A stretch of DNA of 64,000 nt, from assembly GCF_000150275.1 (NCBI RefSeq), contig NW_002060951.1:2366297-2430296 (forward strand). The letters run 5' to 3'. The position numbers were made by a program, and so were the translations under genes. The notes under the pieces were generated by a model, which was given only the letters and a program-made list of their open reading frames with translations, was not told where the DNA came from and searched no databases. This document shows positions 38,979-50,565 of the stretch, in pieces; positions within the stretch are counted from its first letter, which is position 1, and every line of letters begins with the position of its first letter. Source of the DNA: Trichoplax adhaerens. Lineage: Eukaryota > Placozoa > Uniplacotomia > Trichoplacea > Trichoplacidae.

Positions 38979-41900
38979 AATGTAACGGGGGAAAATGAGT
39001 CAATTTTAGGATCTAGACAACATCAAGACCGAGCAATACGCGTATTTGATTGATAGAGGTACTGTTTTGTCTCTAGGGTTTCACCCAACTAATACGACTT
39101 ACATAAATAAAAATTATTATAGTTATACAATCCCGTGGGATAGATATATATTATCATACAAAGGATATTCACCTGTGCCGGATGCTCAAATGACTGATGT
39201 ACGTACTCTACTGGACATTGGTAGTCCGCTGAATGTTAATACACATACGCAATGATTCCTGTAGCGCGTAGTCATGCAATCGTTAAGCGTAATAGACGAG
39301 TACAGTACATTGATGACTGTACTGTGCTGTACTTTGTCATCGACAACGAGATGCACAATGAACTAAATGAGAATGATAAAACACCTAAGAATCAATATTA
39401 CATATTACTCATAATCGTAAATATCTACTATACACTATACAGTACTGTACGCTATACGCGTATTTCTTCAATCGACATAGTGTCAGGAAAGCACATTATT
39501 AAATAAAGTCTAAACGTGTAACACTAAATAATAGCTCTTAAATAAATTGATTATAAAAGTTAACTATCTTATAGGGTCTTTAGTTAAGCCCAATGAAATA
39601 ATAACGTACGTAGAAATAATGTACTGCACTATTATTGATGAGTAAGGGTAATTCATTTATTGTTACTTAACAATAGTATGGATATAAAAATATACTCGTA
39701 TTACCGACACAGATTTAAGCAACTCTGCTACTCTATTCGGAAACAGATTAAAAAAAAATAATTAAATAAAGAATATTTTTGGTTGATTTAGTAACATGAC
39801 AATGATGATAGAATAGTTTTATGCCTTTATAGTTAAAGGTACAAACGCACATTAGAATATGGATGAGTCAACGTGCCAGTAGTTACAATAGATAAATTAT
39901 GATGACAAAAACTTGCTTCTAAAACTGATTGTCTGATCTGATTTGGCAACGTTAAACGGCACTTGAATAGCGTCACCGTACAGAATATTACTTACCTATG
40001 CACTTATACATAGTATTTCAATCGTACTTTATAATGAGTTCACCAGCACCCCAATGTCAAAATGTAGAAGTGCAAAGTGAATGAAAACTTAAATTTCTAG
40101 TAATTGAAATTAATCTTGTAACCGTAATATTAAACAGATCCTGCACACCAAGTTGAGCATTGTCAGTGAAAGTACATTGAACATGAATTCGAGTTTTTCT
40201 TAAAATTTTTATTGTTAGTATTAGTCGATTTGTGTGCAACCGTAAACTAGGCATAACTGCTCACAATAAAACCTATTTATCAACACTGCGGTATCTAGAG
40301 GCCAATCTACTGCAGCAAGTTGGCGACACTATTACAAGACCATGCGTCAATGGTGTATCACTTACGAAAGCATAAAATTGAGTAGTTTTGCTCTTTGAAC
40401 AAAGTAGAAGAAAGTACGTGCATTACAAAAACGTAATACAGTATAGCGAAAATTCTCTCGACACTCCAAAGACATCATCTGATTTATTATAATATTACAT
40501 ATTGTGAGAGTTTTAGCATCGTAAAGTAGTAGTAGTACAGGCTATAAGGGGTACTAATAAATTTTTTTTTCTTAAAAGCTAAGTTTGTACATTCACTTGC
40601 GGCATAAGGTACTGCAACACACTCACTCATTTACCTCATAACTATAACATCATATACAGTAACTAAAAAATGAGGATTGACACTCACATCCCTTATGTAC
40701 ACATTTGTAAACGAATTTAATTTTTATAACAGAAACGGCATGCAGAGCACGATGTTATTCTATCAAACACTGTACTGTACGGTAGACAATAATACCGTAA
40801 TTACAACATAATAATAGCCAGCAAGTTCGTAATCCTGCAACTCTACTTTGTCAGTGGATGTTCGATATCTTTTTAGATGAAGTAAATTCAGCCAATCACA
40901 CATTCACTCTGTAAGCAATTCAAAGCTTCACAGTTTGTGAGGTAATAATTATATTATTGTTGTTGTACGATGCATAGTAACATGCACACCGAAATATACA
41001 AGCACAAAGTGAATCTAGAGTTCCATACGGTATCAAAGTTTAAATTAATTAAATGTAAGTTTATCACCTCTAAAACTAACAGGGAAGACCACTTTACCTC
41101 GGATGAGGGAAAAACAAACTAATTATCTTGCAGTAATAGTAAATTAACTGTGATAATGTAAATTATCCAATCTTAATCTGTTAATTAATCTGTTATTTCT
41201 GCAAAACCCAACCATAGGTAGCTTAAGTTAGTTAAAATCCTGAATGTCTGATTATAATAAAATAATAATTAATGCTTAATATCGGTCATACATGAACAAG
41301 AACGGTTAGTGTACAGTAGTAGTGTACCTTTTGGGGATTGTTTTGATAAGCTAGATTTAAGGATTAGGCAAAATTGTAGGAATAGATAAACATAGGATAC
41401 TGTTTCGAATATTCGTAATGATATACAGTATATGTTATATATATATATATATCTATAATATATACGTATATAACAAAACTTTCTTAGTCAGCAGAATTGA
41501 ACTGATTAAATCATCCAGTAACTGTAACTGTATTGAATAGCATTTCATTTAACTATGCCATACAGTGCAAAATATGACTTTCTACACCGTAATTCATCAA
41601 TTATTACTGATAAAATATGATAGTATCATTAATCAATAAAAATATTCCGAAATAAATGCACAATCCAGTCTTTACCTGTTTATCAAATCGGTCGATTATT
41701 GCCTGAACCCATTCGTTACACTGAGGTATGATCGCCATGGATGTCCGATGACATGAAATGGTAATCTCTCTCTTATGTTAGGCAGATATCGTAGTACGTA
41801 CAGTAGTAGATATATCCTCTACTTTATAGTTTCATCCACTTAATCATAAGAGTTGATGGCTTCTAGAACGCCGGATATAAGGCGATTTCAGTCTAATTTA

Positions 41901-42235
41901 CTCGTATACGTAAAGTATCTGCCCTCTAAACCATTCACTAAATTATTACTCAGTAAAGCAAGGTATCGTACAGTACTACGTAGAATGATTGGTTAGTTAA
42001 TTAAGTTACCGTAAGACCAAAGCATCTTTTACAATGTATTTGAAGGGTACAGCAATTGTCCAAAATTACTCATTACTTTCTTATATTAATACTGTCAAAC
42101 TGTTATTCCACCATTCACCAGTAACGGCAGCAAGTCACACAACATACAACACAATATCCTGATTATAATTATCATTAATGATTTGCAAGCTGCTTATTTC
42201 GACACGGTTTTGTTTTTACTGTATCAATTATACAA
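38979..42235. other. Region upstream of NF1, no certain gene
   Basis: Small (GTACW)n patches lie at 39299-39342 and 39431-39450, 320-470 bases from the NF1 start. An 81-codon open frame on + (39010-39255) begins after an acceptor-like ttttag, but no ATG-bearing exon or homologue was seen. A less AT-rich stretch at 40290-40385 is open in two + frames without a recognised family. A pure AT dinucleotide run lies at about 41435-41475. The rest is AT-rich and featureless. Confidence 0.45.
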
Positions 42236-43768
42236 TATACAGTACTGTCTGTGCTAATACGGTACAGTACTTACTATAATTATTACAGTACGATACCGCG
42301 GACTAACAACCATTCGAAAGACGTCATACTCAGTTGATATACAGTAGGTATTGTACTGAACAGTACACTACTGTACACTGTACAGTATAATAAAAAAAGA
42401 AAGAAAAAACTTTTATCTTTTTACCAGATCAAAGACTACTGTACAGTACAGCATGCTCCTTGCACGATCTCTACAGTACTGTACTGTACATCATAATACA
42501 ATACAGTAGTACTATACACAGTACAGTATAGCGCACAGTACTGTACTGTACATTGGGATCCGATTTCTTCAATGCGTTTGAATAGTAAAAACTAAAAACT
42601 ATAGGTAAAACGCTTAAAAACGATTAATCGTTATGAACCTTCCTATACAGATAGATCTCTTATTATATATTAAAATCATACATTTGCGATCATTTTTGTA
42701 CAAATTGATGCAGAAATTGTAATATCGAATCCATCGGATCACGTCGTGCATACAGTACAGTATTACGACACAGTGCAATAACCAAATCCATACTGTACTG
42801 TACTGTACTGTACACTGTACAGCATTCAGTGTCGTCAATCTTTCTTTTCAGCTTAAACAGTAATTCTCCAGAATTTACTGAAAAATTTTTTAAATTGGAC
42901 ATTTTACTGGACAGTGGCCCGGCAGGGCATTATCTTTTTCTGATTTATTAACAGATTATTTCTATTATTGAGGAATTTTTACTTCTGTACTAACTCAAAT
43001 CGTTTAACATTAAACCGGAACCTGATCCAGTGATGCATTACATACGGTACTGTAGTAATTGTAATAGTGTGTACTATACTGTACACTTGAAATATCTTTT
43101 ACCGTGCGACTGTACTCTACTGTACCGTCTGTACGGTAAGAGTATGATTGCAGCTGGTTCGTCTGTGGTTACGAATTTACTGTACGTAATTGCTAGCGAA
43201 TCTGACATGGAGGAATACGAATTCTTCCACCCCACTATCTTTAAACCGCAAGGAACAGTTTTTAGCGGAAAAATACAGATAATTATTCACATATCTCTTG
43301 ATTTTAAGAGTTGGGGGCATATTACTGACCACACGCCCAGAAATCTATAAATAGCCATACACGCTACAGTATACAGTGTACAGTTCGTCGTACAAAATTT
43401 TAAAATACTGTAATCTTCGTACTGTACTGTACTGTACTGTACTGTAGTGCTCAATAGAGACCCTACAGTACTGTACAGTACAGTGCTGTACTTTATACTG
43501 TACTGTACAGTACTGTACAGTATTCACTATTCAGTACCGTTCCGTAGTACTGTACAGTACTGTACTGTACTGTACTGTAAAAGAAATCTCGATACAGCAC
43601 AGTACTGTACATTAAAGCGTATAGCAGAGTTCTGACTAGTGAGCATTAGTGTTAGGATTGCTTTCATTTTGTCTGCATGTCTACAGTACTGTACAGTACT
43701 GTACATCCCTCTGTAATACTGTACTGTACTGTATAGTACTATACAGTCTATACTATACAGTGTACAAA
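42236..43768. repeat. Large field of (GTACW)n clusters upstream of KMT5A
   Basis: The densest field in the window: about 42236-42556, 42752-42825, 43040-43135, 43360-43610 and 43682-43768. Runs of four to five TACTG units flip into CAGTA units many times. It precedes the first supported KMT5A-region exon (43904). The long cysteine/tyrosine/valine-rich open frames here on both strands are repeat translations. Confidence 0.85.
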
Positions 43769-43903
43769 TGTGTTTTGCTGGTGTAACAAATGCAACCAAT
43801 CAACGATCGATATTTCCAGAGTGGGGGTGGCAACGTAAAGAATGTGTGAAAAATTTCTTTAATTTTTATAGTAATATAAAAGTTATGTTATTATCGGTTG
43901 CAG

Positions 43904-43993
43904 CTCACATAACTTCGGTTCTGAAAACGTTCCAAGATTTGACATAACGGCTAAAAAAGTGCTCCAAACGTTCGTGTGTCCACCTGAATGTAC
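43904..43993 (+). CDS. KMT5A: Candidate 5' coding exon of KMT5A
   Basis: A 90-base open stretch after a good acceptor (ttatcggttgcag) encodes SHNFGSENVPRFDITAKKVL and then QTFVCPPEC. Ending at 43993, before gtactt, it leaves phase 2. That is the phase needed to join the SET-domain gene's exon at 46418. The N-terminal part of SET8 proteins is poorly conserved, so homology cannot confirm it. The exon carrying the start codon was not found; ATG 43207 (MEEYEFFHPTIFKPQ) is one possibility, but its donors do not give the right phase. Confidence 0.35.
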
Positions 43994-46417
43994 GTACTTA
44001 TCACTTGTCTCTTCTATTTTCCTAGATGAATTCAAAATTTCGTATACGTACTGTAAGTACAGTGTTATTAACCTTAACCTGGTCTTCTAAAACTAGATCC
44101 TGCTATCATATCAGAATAACTCTTACAGCCTCGATTTGCTAGAACTTGCAGATTGAACCCTTGGTTAGCAAGACCTACGAATACAGTACGCAATTATTGT
44201 AAATAACACGTAACTAATGATAATTGTTAATCGCCATAGTTGCAGCGACTTCACCTTTCAGATCAACTCGATCCCACATTTCTTACCGTAACACCAAAAG
44301 TACAGTACAGTATTCGTAATCATGATTTACACCAATTTTCAACCATGTTAGGGTAGCTTTTAGTATACTAAAGTAATGCTGTAGCACAACTTTATTAGGA
44401 TCGTATATAATAGCTATTCTGCCGTTTTCTACTTCTACTTACCTTAAAATTTTGAAATTATGAAACTTAGATCAATTCTATCCAAAGTTAACAGGATCCA
44501 CAATGGGTCGAAAACTACTTAAATCTGGTAGGTTGAAAGTCTCCTAATGACGATGTATCTTATTATAATTATAATTGTAATCAATAATCCGCTGTAACAA
44601 TTACTAATCATAAGTATCGATCATTGCGCTAATACTTCTGTAGTTCTATGGCTTATTCAGTTAAATTATTTCGAAGCATCTACGTAGATCTTTCGATGTA
44701 TAAATCTAGGATATTTTTATTACTTGTGTTACATTGCAATTTGCACGGTATATGAACTGTTAACAGCACACATCTCAGTATCGCTAAGAACTGTAGCTCG
44801 CTCGGGCTTGATGCCTTCGTATCAAATCATTATACTGTATCAAAAAGTGGTTAAAAGTTTAAAGTAGTACCATGGTAGTTTGTCTGCGAAGCGACTGGAA
44901 GTTAAGCCACCGATCGATTAATTTGTATTATAAACGCGTGTTGAAGTGTACAATGTCAATGTACAGACCGCTTAAATCTATTATGTTAGGATAATTTTGT
45001 CCGTGTGTGTGTATACTTTTCAGTACATAATAACGCGAGTAGTAACTACTTAAAAGGTCTTCTTTTAAACGAAGACTGTAATGTAGTACGCTTGCATAGT
45101 ACTAGGAAGTTACAGTCATCTGAAGTGATCCCAAATTTAAGATGCTAAAGAAATACGAAATTCTTGACGCAGTAACTTTAATGCTGGTAGTTACTAACAG
45201 TAGTTAAGTAATTGATTAATATTCTACTATATTGCAGTTCTGGATATCTATAAATCAAAACGTAAATAGTGGCTACGCAGATCTTGTATTCTCTAAAAGT
45301 GTACCGATGGTTATTGTACTGCAATTTTGCTTATGTAACTTAGAAATTTTTATAAGTATCTGCAGTAACAATTATAATTGCTCATACTCATTTAGAAAAT
45401 AAAAAACTGCCTTTAAAAGCCAACGGAGAAGCCCTTAAAAGGTACAATATTTGTTCGTGACGCATACGGAAGTAGATTTTCAGTAACGAGTATGCATCAG
45501 TTCTGCACTTTAGACGTGTTGTATACAGCAGCTGATTCCCTACATTCACCACTGTAAAGGTACCGAGATATTTTATACGCATCTCTGCAGATTTACTGTT
45601 GACACTAAACTAGCTTTAAATAGTTTCTTGAATAACGTTGTGCTATCTCTTCAATGGAAATTTTTATTCTACAATATACTGATAGATAGAATAAGATCAT
45701 TGAGAACATTCTCTGTATTAATTAGTAATCCACTGCTATATATTGTCAATACCACTCAAGCAAGGCGCGTACGTAAATTCTCCCTTTAGAATAATGGTAA
45801 AAAACATTAGATTTCAAGAAATTGTTACCTCTATTCGACAGTGCCATAATATCTGCGATTTAGAGTACTGTACCTATCATAACTAACTAACATGATCTTG
45901 CAATGCTATATCACTCTGAAAATAATTAATCACATCAAGTCAAATATTATTGTATTATTAATTCGGTTATGCGAGTATATGAGCGATCGACGTGGATATT
46001 AAATCATACGCTGCATAAATGACAAGAATCTTCTAATCTGTTTATGCTTCTACTGTACTATTGTGTTCTCACGCTGTCATCGATTTATCTTTCATACTTG
46101 CAATATGTACGTGTCTTATCGTTTTAATAAATCCTCTCTTTGTCATAGTACTCTTTAATAGATTACAGTACACTAGGTTCTCGTATCTTATGGCAGGTAT
46201 ACTAATAAAATTTACGTAAACAAATATAAAAGAATGCTACCGACACGAGCAGGACTAAATAAACTATAAACCTACAGTACTTGAAGAACAGATTTTAAAA
46301 GCTTACTGTACTTTCATTAAGCTATGTAGGAAACCTTTCGCACTTGCAATCTTTAAATCATAACGTACTGCTTCTTTCAAAATGAATTTAAAGACACTGT
46401 TATTGTCAATTTTGCAG

Positions 46418-47249
46418 AAGTCACCCATCAGTTCCACCACTACAAACAAAAATCACAGATTTATTTCCTGTACGACGTAGTACAAGAAAATGCAAATCGG
46501 ATTTAAAGAACGCAGAAGAAGCTTTCATGATACAATACATTCTCACTAATAAAGAAGATGGAATACAGGTACATTAAATTGATTACATACTTAAAGCAAT
46601 TTAAAAGTAGCGTTTCATCGATGCAGGCGTCATCTAGTCGCACGATGCGACAAATTTTCTATTTAAATTATTTCAAATTTAGTAATAATAGATCAAATCA
46701 CGTTTACAATATATAGATGATTTATACTGAAGGCAAAGGTAGGGGTATTGTAACGACAAAACCCTTCAAGAAAGGTGATTTCCTATGTGAGTATGCAGGA
46801 GAATTAATCTCTCGAAAAGAAGCTTTACAACGCGAAGTTAGCTATGGTAAAGATCCAAACATTGGAAATTATATGTACTTTTTCTCATATAAAGGTTCTG
46901 ATTTTTGGTAAGAAACGAAAGCTACCTAACTAATTAATAAATATGCTATTTCTGAGATAATACTATTTTGTGTAAGTTTACAATAGAAACATTCGAAAAC
47001 GTACGTATATTAATCATTACGGTAAATTTCTCTAGTGTCGACGCAACGAAAGAAACTGATCGACTAGGGCGCCTTGTTAACCACAGCAGGAAGAACTATA
47101 ATTCTATCAGCAGGCTCATACCTATAAACGGTAACCCTCACCTTGTATTGATAGCGTATAGGGATATTGGAATAGGTGAAGAATTATTATATGATTATGG
47201 TGATCATAGCAAAAAATCTATTGAAGCTCATCCATGGTTGGAATTATAA
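46418..47249 (+). CDS. KMT5A: KMT5A (SET8/PR-Set7) histone H4K20 monomethyltransferase, C-terminal part
   Basis: Exons 46418-46568, 46717-46907 and 47036-47249 give about 185 residues covering the pre-SET helix and full SET domain. It transfers one methyl group from S-adenosylmethionine to H4 Lys20 in the nucleus, with roles in mitotic chromatin, replication and genome stability. Seen: KITDLFPVRRSTRKCKSDLK, EDGIQ, the GKGRGIVTTKPFKKGDFLCE strand (cofactor-binding GKGRG), CVDATKETDRLGRLVNHS (catalytic NHS), HLVLIAYRDIGIGEELLYDY, and the C-terminal IEAHPWL cap typical of SET8 and unlike SET7/9. The Cys of CVDAT is split across the exon 2/3 junction, as phase demands. Upstream exons are uncertain; see 43904. 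Confidence 0.93.
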
Positions 47250-48019
47250 ATTTAGAATTGTATTTGTATAGAATATTCAGAGTATCTTCTTTTATCTTAC
47301 AGTGCAACGAACACTGAAAATCCTCTGTAAATTTTCTTATATACTATAATTATACTAAGTTATTAATTCTAAATAGCGCTCAAATAGTCCGTCTATCCGT
47401 AATAATTTTACTTAAAATGTAACGGTATATATATATGTCATATACAAACTATAGATTGTGACACGAAACTCTAATGAGAATCGTTACAAGTTATAAGCTG
47501 TATTATTTCATGAGTAAAGTGTTTTAATATTATTCTGTACAGTAAGTAGCAATCGCATATGTAAATTGTACAGTATGCTTTAGAATCTGTTTGATATACA
47601 GTACTATACTTCTTTCTGAATATGCTATGCACTCTGTGCAGCATATGGCACAAGGAATAAATAACTCCTTGTATTGCTATAGTCTACAATTATGTTACTG
47701 TACATTTCTTTTTAATATTCTACTACTATACAGTTTATATAATTTTTCTGCATATGTGTTAATATGCTATTTAAAGCGACTGTTCATAAATTCTTGAACA
47801 TTAAATTTTGACGCAATAAATTAAAATTTTTTTAATGCACACCACTATTTTCATTAGATCTTATTTATCGCATGAGGTATAGTATGATGTAAAGTAAAAA
47901 AGGACATAAAACTATAGATATTTCTCTCTTTCATCTACGGATAAAATCTTAGAACTCACTAGATATTGCAAAAGTAAAAAAATTTAGTAAAAATTTTTCC
48001 CAATAATTTAAGTTCACAG

Positions 48020-48165
48020 ACTCACTGTACTGTACAATACAGTACAGTAAGCTACAACGAACAATAGGATTGTATGGAGCACTGCGTATGATGCAAGTAA
48101 CGTGCTGTACAGTACTATAGTGTACAGTACAGAAAAGTAGTGTCTTGTACTGTACACTGTACAGT
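48020..48165. repeat. (GTACW)n cluster downstream of the tRNA
   Basis: GTAC-spaced runs between the KMT5A 3' side and the tRNA gene. With 48439-48534 they bracket the tRNA. Region 47250-48019 is otherwise AT-rich, with no gene seen. Confidence 0.75.
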
Positions 48166-48182
48166 ATGTAATTGAAAAATTG

Positions 48183-48189
48183 AAAAAAA
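48183..48189 (-). terminator. RNA polymerase III T-run terminator
   Basis: Seven consecutive T on the minus strand, starting 9 bases past the tRNA 3' end. This is the expected Pol III stop signal. Confidence 0.75.
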
Positions 48190-48197
48190 TTTATGAC

Positions 48198-48270
48198 TGG
48201 TCCGCATGGGGCTCGAACCCACGACCTTCGCGTTATCAGCACGACGCTCTGCCGACTGAGCTAACGGACC
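48198..48270 (-). tRNA. tRNA-Ile (anticodon GAU)
   Basis: A 73-nt cloverleaf: acceptor GGUCCGU/GCGGACC (7 bp, last pair U-G), D stem GCUC/GAGC, anticodon stem UCGUG/CGCGA with loop CUGAUAA, variable AGGUC, T stem GUGGG/CCCAU, discriminator A. The internal A box (TAGCTCAGTCGG) and B box (GGTTCGAGCCC) are good, and there is no intron. The body is of the eukaryotic tRNA-Ile type, but position 34 is G (GAU) instead of the usual A (AAU, read as inosine). Confidence 0.9.
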
Positions 48271-48438
48271 ACTCCGACAATGTACATTCTACAATACCAT
48301 TAAAAACAAGATGTAGCGCTCAAACCTCACAAATTTCACCGGGATCGTAAAGACACGATTCATTCAATGAGTCACAGTATCGTACTGTAACTGTAAAACA
48401 TTTAGCAACACTTAATATTTTTACGTATTACATCATAA

Positions 48439-48534
48439 TGTACAGTATAGTACCGTGCAGTACTATACTGTAGTGTGCTGTACTGTACAGTATGGACCGT
48501 GACATACTGTACAATACAGTACTGTATACTGTAT
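48439..48534. repeat. (GTACW)n cluster upstream of SQSTM1
   Basis: Mixed TACTG/CAGTA units ending about 380 bases before the p62 start codon and just upstream of the first ARE-like element. Confidence 0.8.
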
Positions 48535-48609
48535 ATTTATTTATAAACATTACTGTACTGTATAATATGGACGGTTTGTATTATATGCTGTATAATAACT
48601 TCTATATTT

Positions 48610-48634
48610 GCTGACTGTAATTGATTCAGCAAAA
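48610..48634 (+). promoter_or_regulatory. ARE/CNC-bZIP-like element, copy 1
   Basis: GCTGACTGTAATTGATTCAG followed by CAAAA. It contains TGATTCAGC, one base from the TGACTCAGC core bound by CNC-bZIP/small Maf factors (NRF2 in vertebrates). It is repeated 112 bases downstream. Confidence 0.4.
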
Positions 48635-48721
48635 CATAGACCTTAAAGACATTAAAGCATCGAAGCTTCAAATCCTAGAGCAGATACGTATATGTATATT
48701 TCTAAAGCGTTTGTTCTTTCC

Positions 48722-48746
48722 GCTGACTGTCGTTGATTCAGCGAAA
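48722..48746 (+). promoter_or_regulatory. ARE/CNC-bZIP-like element, copy 2
   Basis: GCTGACTGTCGTTGATTCAG followed by CGAAA, 22 of 25 bases identical to copy 1. The GCTGA and TCAGC ends are inverted repeats. It lies 14 bases upstream of the heat-shock element. Confidence 0.4.
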
Positions 48747-48759
48747 TCTCCACTGTCCA

Positions 48760-48772
48760 GAACTTTCTAGAA
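48760..48772 (+). promoter_or_regulatory. Perfect three-unit heat-shock element
   Basis: GAACTTTCTAGAA fits GAAnnTTCnnGAA exactly, the trimeric HSF1 site. It is 17 bases upstream of a TATA box and 140 upstream of the p62 ATG, the arrangement of stress-induced promoters. Confidence 0.6.
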
Positions 48773-48788
48773 TATCGGGCGAAGTGCT

Positions 48789-48794
48789 TATATA
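48789..48794 (+). promoter_or_regulatory. Probable TATA box of SQSTM1
   Basis: TATATA in the context TGCTTATATACTG, 118 bases upstream of the start codon and directly after the HSE. AT-rich DNA makes such words common; position is the main support. Confidence 0.45.
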
Positions 48795-48911
48795 CTGAAC
48801 TCTCGGCGCTGACATTTACACTTACGATTTTACTCCGTTTCCTGTTTGGTCTCTGGAAAGACTTTCATTCATCAAATTTAAGCTTTTCAAGTATCCCCGT
48901 GTTCATCCGCA

Positions 48912-50565
48912 ATGTCTCTTATCGTTAAAGCTTATAGTGACGACGAAATCCGTCGATTCGCATTGGACCAGAACGTAACAACTAGTTACAACTATCTTTA
49001 TCAAAAGATTGGCACTCTTTTTCCAAATTTACTAAGAGATTCCTATGTACTAAAGTGGTGTGGTAAGCACTTATAGCGTATTTAGCCTGATTAAGCATAG
49101 CTTTACAATATTTTTAATCATTCGATTAATCAAACTCAGGATATGAAATTTAAAATTTTTGCTACTTCATGTATTGTATTGTGCTACATGCTCTGCGTAT
49201 ACCTTTACGCTCTTCATTGATACGGAACCGATAGTTGAAAATTGAAAATGATGTTAAGAATTTTTCTTGACAAGGATACAGTCCTTAATCCTTCACATAT
49301 TTAGGTTCTAGACACAGTAAAGATTGCTTGACTATCTTATCTCACTTTGTGTGGACTCTACTGTACTTACAAAATATATCCGCTTAAAAGAGTTATAATG
49401 TAAAAGCAACATCTACTTTGCTATGCTGCATCGTGCAGTAATTGGCTCTTAAGGACCATATACATTGTATAGGTGATAATCACTTCCATCGGTCACTTAT
49501 CGTAATTTCGTTTCAAAATCGTATTTACAATTGCAGATACCGATGGCGACCTTATCACTTTTTCGTCTGATGATGAATTGATTGATGCTCTAAGTAACAG
49601 GAATGATGAAATCTTCCGCGTATACATCAAAGGTAAACCTAAGTGTGACACTTCTTGTTTTATAGTAATTATATGATAAGTCATAGACACAATGGATGGA
49701 AATTTCGGATATGTTAGTCTGGTCCGAAATTCCTTCGTCATTGTCAGTAAACACTGAAGGCACTTGGCTTATTTATTATCTTATACAAGTGATTAAAGAT
49801 CGGCCGTAACAGTAACGATTCAGCGGTTATAAATCTTTTTAAAATTAATTAATATCATATTAAATTTAATATATAGACAGGCCGAAAGCTCCTTTCCCTC
49901 AAGCAGAATATCCACCTCATTGCAAGGCTTGGTGGTGGGGATACCCTGGTCAGAAACCACGCTGTGGTGGAAGGCCGGAAGGGTCTTGTAGATGGCGTAA
50001 TGGCTCTCGTAGATGGCAATCATGGATGGAGGAAGCCCAACGTTGGAAAGATCACAAAGAACAGAATTCGTCATTAAATGAAAACACTAACGAATCTTCT
50101 GAGAATGAAAATTCTGGAAACGTTTTCAATGCGTTTTGTCCTCAACAAATCAACCCCGAATTTATTAACTCTTTTGCTGCTAATATGCTAAGATCATTTG
50201 GCGTTGATCTGTCAGGATTTTGTCACACATCAAACGAGAGTAAGCCGGATCAACAAAATAGAGAAAGTGATAAGGGTTGTGACAGAAAGGACGAAGAGAC
50301 GAATTCTAAATTAGCCGATGGTGCTTGCGCAAGCGCTACAACTGCTGAATCTTCTGCAAATTCTAAACCATCACAGCAAATCAATCAAGATCATAATCCT
50401 GATATAAATGAGAACATCCAACAAGCCATAACTCAAATGGAAGCCATGGGATTCGACAATCAAGGAGGATGGCTTACTCGATTACTTGAGGCTAAAAACG
50501 GTAATATAAGCCGAGCATTGGAAGCTATTTATCCCAACAGATCTAAAGATTCGGGTCTTCAATAA
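48912..50565 (+). CDS. SQSTM1: Sequestosome-1/p62-like selective autophagy receptor lacking ZZ (311 aa)
   Basis: Exons 48912-49062, 49537-49632 and 49877-50565, both junctions phase 1. Residues 1-82 form a PB1 domain with both faces: basic ([16 protein letters not shown], with the conserved Lys) and the acidic OPCA loop ([15 protein letters not shown], then IFRVYIK). The C-terminal UBA (about 262-305) contains [20 protein letters not shown] and [10 protein letters not shown], close to the p62 UBA. Between PB1 and UBA, vertebrate p62 has a ZZ zinc finger. Here one continuous exon gives only three Cys in a W/G/R-rich patch ([20 protein letters not shown], then [12 protein letters not shown]) and a polar S/N/E/Q linker, so ZZ is absent. 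No acidic [W/F/Y]-x-x-[L/I/V] LC3-interacting motif was recognised in the linker. Expected role: self-polymerising adaptor that binds ubiquitinated cargo. The promoter carries HSE and ARE-like sites. Confidence 0.85.

Noticed and set aside
39010-39255. An 81-codon + strand frame next to the NF1 start, with an acceptor-like upstream sequence
   Set aside because: No ATG-bearing exon can precede it without overlapping NF1 exon 1, and no family motif is seen. Kept only as a remark in the region entry.
43207-43350. MEEYEFFHPTIFKPQ frame as exon 1 of KMT5A
   Set aside because: It looks coding-like and follows the repeat field, but none of its GT donors gives the phase needed for the next candidate exon.
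42236-43768. Long open frames on both strands rich in Cys, Thr, Val, Gln, Tyr and Ser
   Set aside because: They are translations of the GTACW repeat, whose frames rarely meet stops. The same peptide pattern appears at every cluster and on both strands.
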